64,000 bases of DNA, taken from contig NZ_NOVE01000007.1 of assembly GCF_002265625.1 (NCBI RefSeq), positions 36,644 to 100,643 on the forward strand, given 5' to 3'. The DNA comes from Prevotella sp. 885 (lineage in GTDB: Bacteria; Bacteroidota; Bacteroidia; Bacteroidales; Bacteroidaceae). The position numbers and the translations under genes were made by a program. This document shows, piece after piece, positions 63,839 to 64,000 of this stretch (position 1 is its first letter; every line of letters begins with the position of its first letter). A model generated the notes under the pieces. The model ran no database searches. It was given only the letters and a program-made list of their open reading frames with translations, and was not told where the DNA came from.

Positions 63839-64000
63839 ATGGAAAAGTATAGACTCCTTGCAGAATGTCTTTTGCCCGAACACATGCTGGATTGGTTCGA
63901 CCTTAAAGACGTGTTTGTAGAGCAAAAGAAAGAAACAAAGCTTGTTCACATATACCTTGACGAAAACGAGCTGAGACCAGGTGACAGAACCGATATTCGT
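63839..64000 (+). CDS. Transposase N-terminal-region protein, ISAon1-like (partial at window end)
   Basis: An open frame starts at ATG 63839 and is still open at 64000 (54 codons). The start, MEKYRLLAECLLPEHMLDWF, with LDENELRPGDRTDIR further on, resembles the short N-terminal-region proteins encoded by ISAon1-type elements, which are followed by the main transposase. The rest of the element lies outside the window. Its left end probably lies between about 63775 and 63838. Confidence 0.65.
   Translation, partial: MEKYRLLAECLLPEHMLDWFDLKDVFVEQKKETKLVHIYLDENELRPGDRTDIR

Overview
The window looks like a chromosomal segment of a Bacteroidales bacterium, most likely a Prevotella-type genome. The grounds are type IX secretion genes (porV, porU) with several cargo proteins carrying C-terminal sorting tails, promoters of the Bacteroidetes form TTTG-N19/20-TAnnTTTG, a free-standing MetH reactivation domain, a DUF4369 lipoprotein, an Omp28-like protein, and the gene orders ispF-porV-porU and PPIase-guaB-recQ-clpX-clpP. 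Nearly everything is housekeeping; what is unusual lies between the genes.

Layout. 1-4.0 kb: end of a TonB-dependent receptor, a 9-bp CTAG-phased repeat, a four-helix-bundle protein, an FMN-binding protein and nadB. 4.3-7.4 kb (+): asnA, yraN, birA, pyrH. 7.4-13.7 kb (-): a repeat-filled gap, then an acyltransferase, a phosphoesterase, the MetH activation protein, pyrC, a DUF4369 lipoprotein, a membrane protein and a DivIC-like protein. 13.8-16.7 kb (+): dnaX and a membrane acyltransferase. 16.8-22.7 kb (-): ispF, porV, porU and a fumarylacetoacetate hydrolase-family enzyme. 22.8-25.8 kb (-): rplM-rpsI-rpsB-tsf. 26.4-29.5 kb (+): tRNA-Tyr, era, der (split by a frameshift) and a small lipoprotein. 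29.5-31.4 kb (-): a candidate non-coding RNA, a YfcE-type phosphodiesterase and lptB. 31.6-33.1 kb (+): mlaE and mlaF. 33.3-38.1 kb (-): two T9SS-type secreted proteins and tig. 38.5-39.0 kb (+): a histidine-rich secreted protein, followed by about 780 bp of palindromic repeats. 39.8-53.5 kb (mostly -): a DUF4143 ATPase, a DUF2795 protein, a cobalamin adenosyltransferase, a methyltransferase-like protein, an OmpA-family protein, mutL, an OstA-like protein, two periplasmic PPIases and guaB. 53.8-58.0 kb (-): recQ, clpX, clpP. 58.4-64 kb: a 1511-residue T9SS adhesin-like protein, a HipA-like kinase with a shortened front end, and the start of an insertion sequence running off the window.

Envelope biogenesis is a recurring theme: LptB and the OstA-like protein (LPS transport), MlaE/MlaF (lipid transport), the SurA-like PPIases (barrel folding), PorU/PorV (T9SS) and T9SS cargo. 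The rest is information processing (dnaX, mutL, recQ, era, der, ribosomal proteins), proteostasis (tig, clpXP) and biosynthesis of NAD, asparagine, pyrimidines, GMP, isoprenoids and cobalamin.

Non-coding signals most worth a second look are: (i) a candidate ~310-nt RNA at 29.59-29.90 kb with its own promoter and terminator; (ii) intergenic arrays at three sites sharing an exact 22-bp period, two of them copies of one element; (iii) heptamer (7-bp) tandem arrays that repeatedly abut or overlap gene stop codons; (iv) a 9-bp CTAG-phased array next to the four-helix-bundle gene; (v) a 37-bp dispersed repeat and a 125-bp palindrome; (vi) the frameshift in der. No phage, CRISPR or complete defence system was seen.
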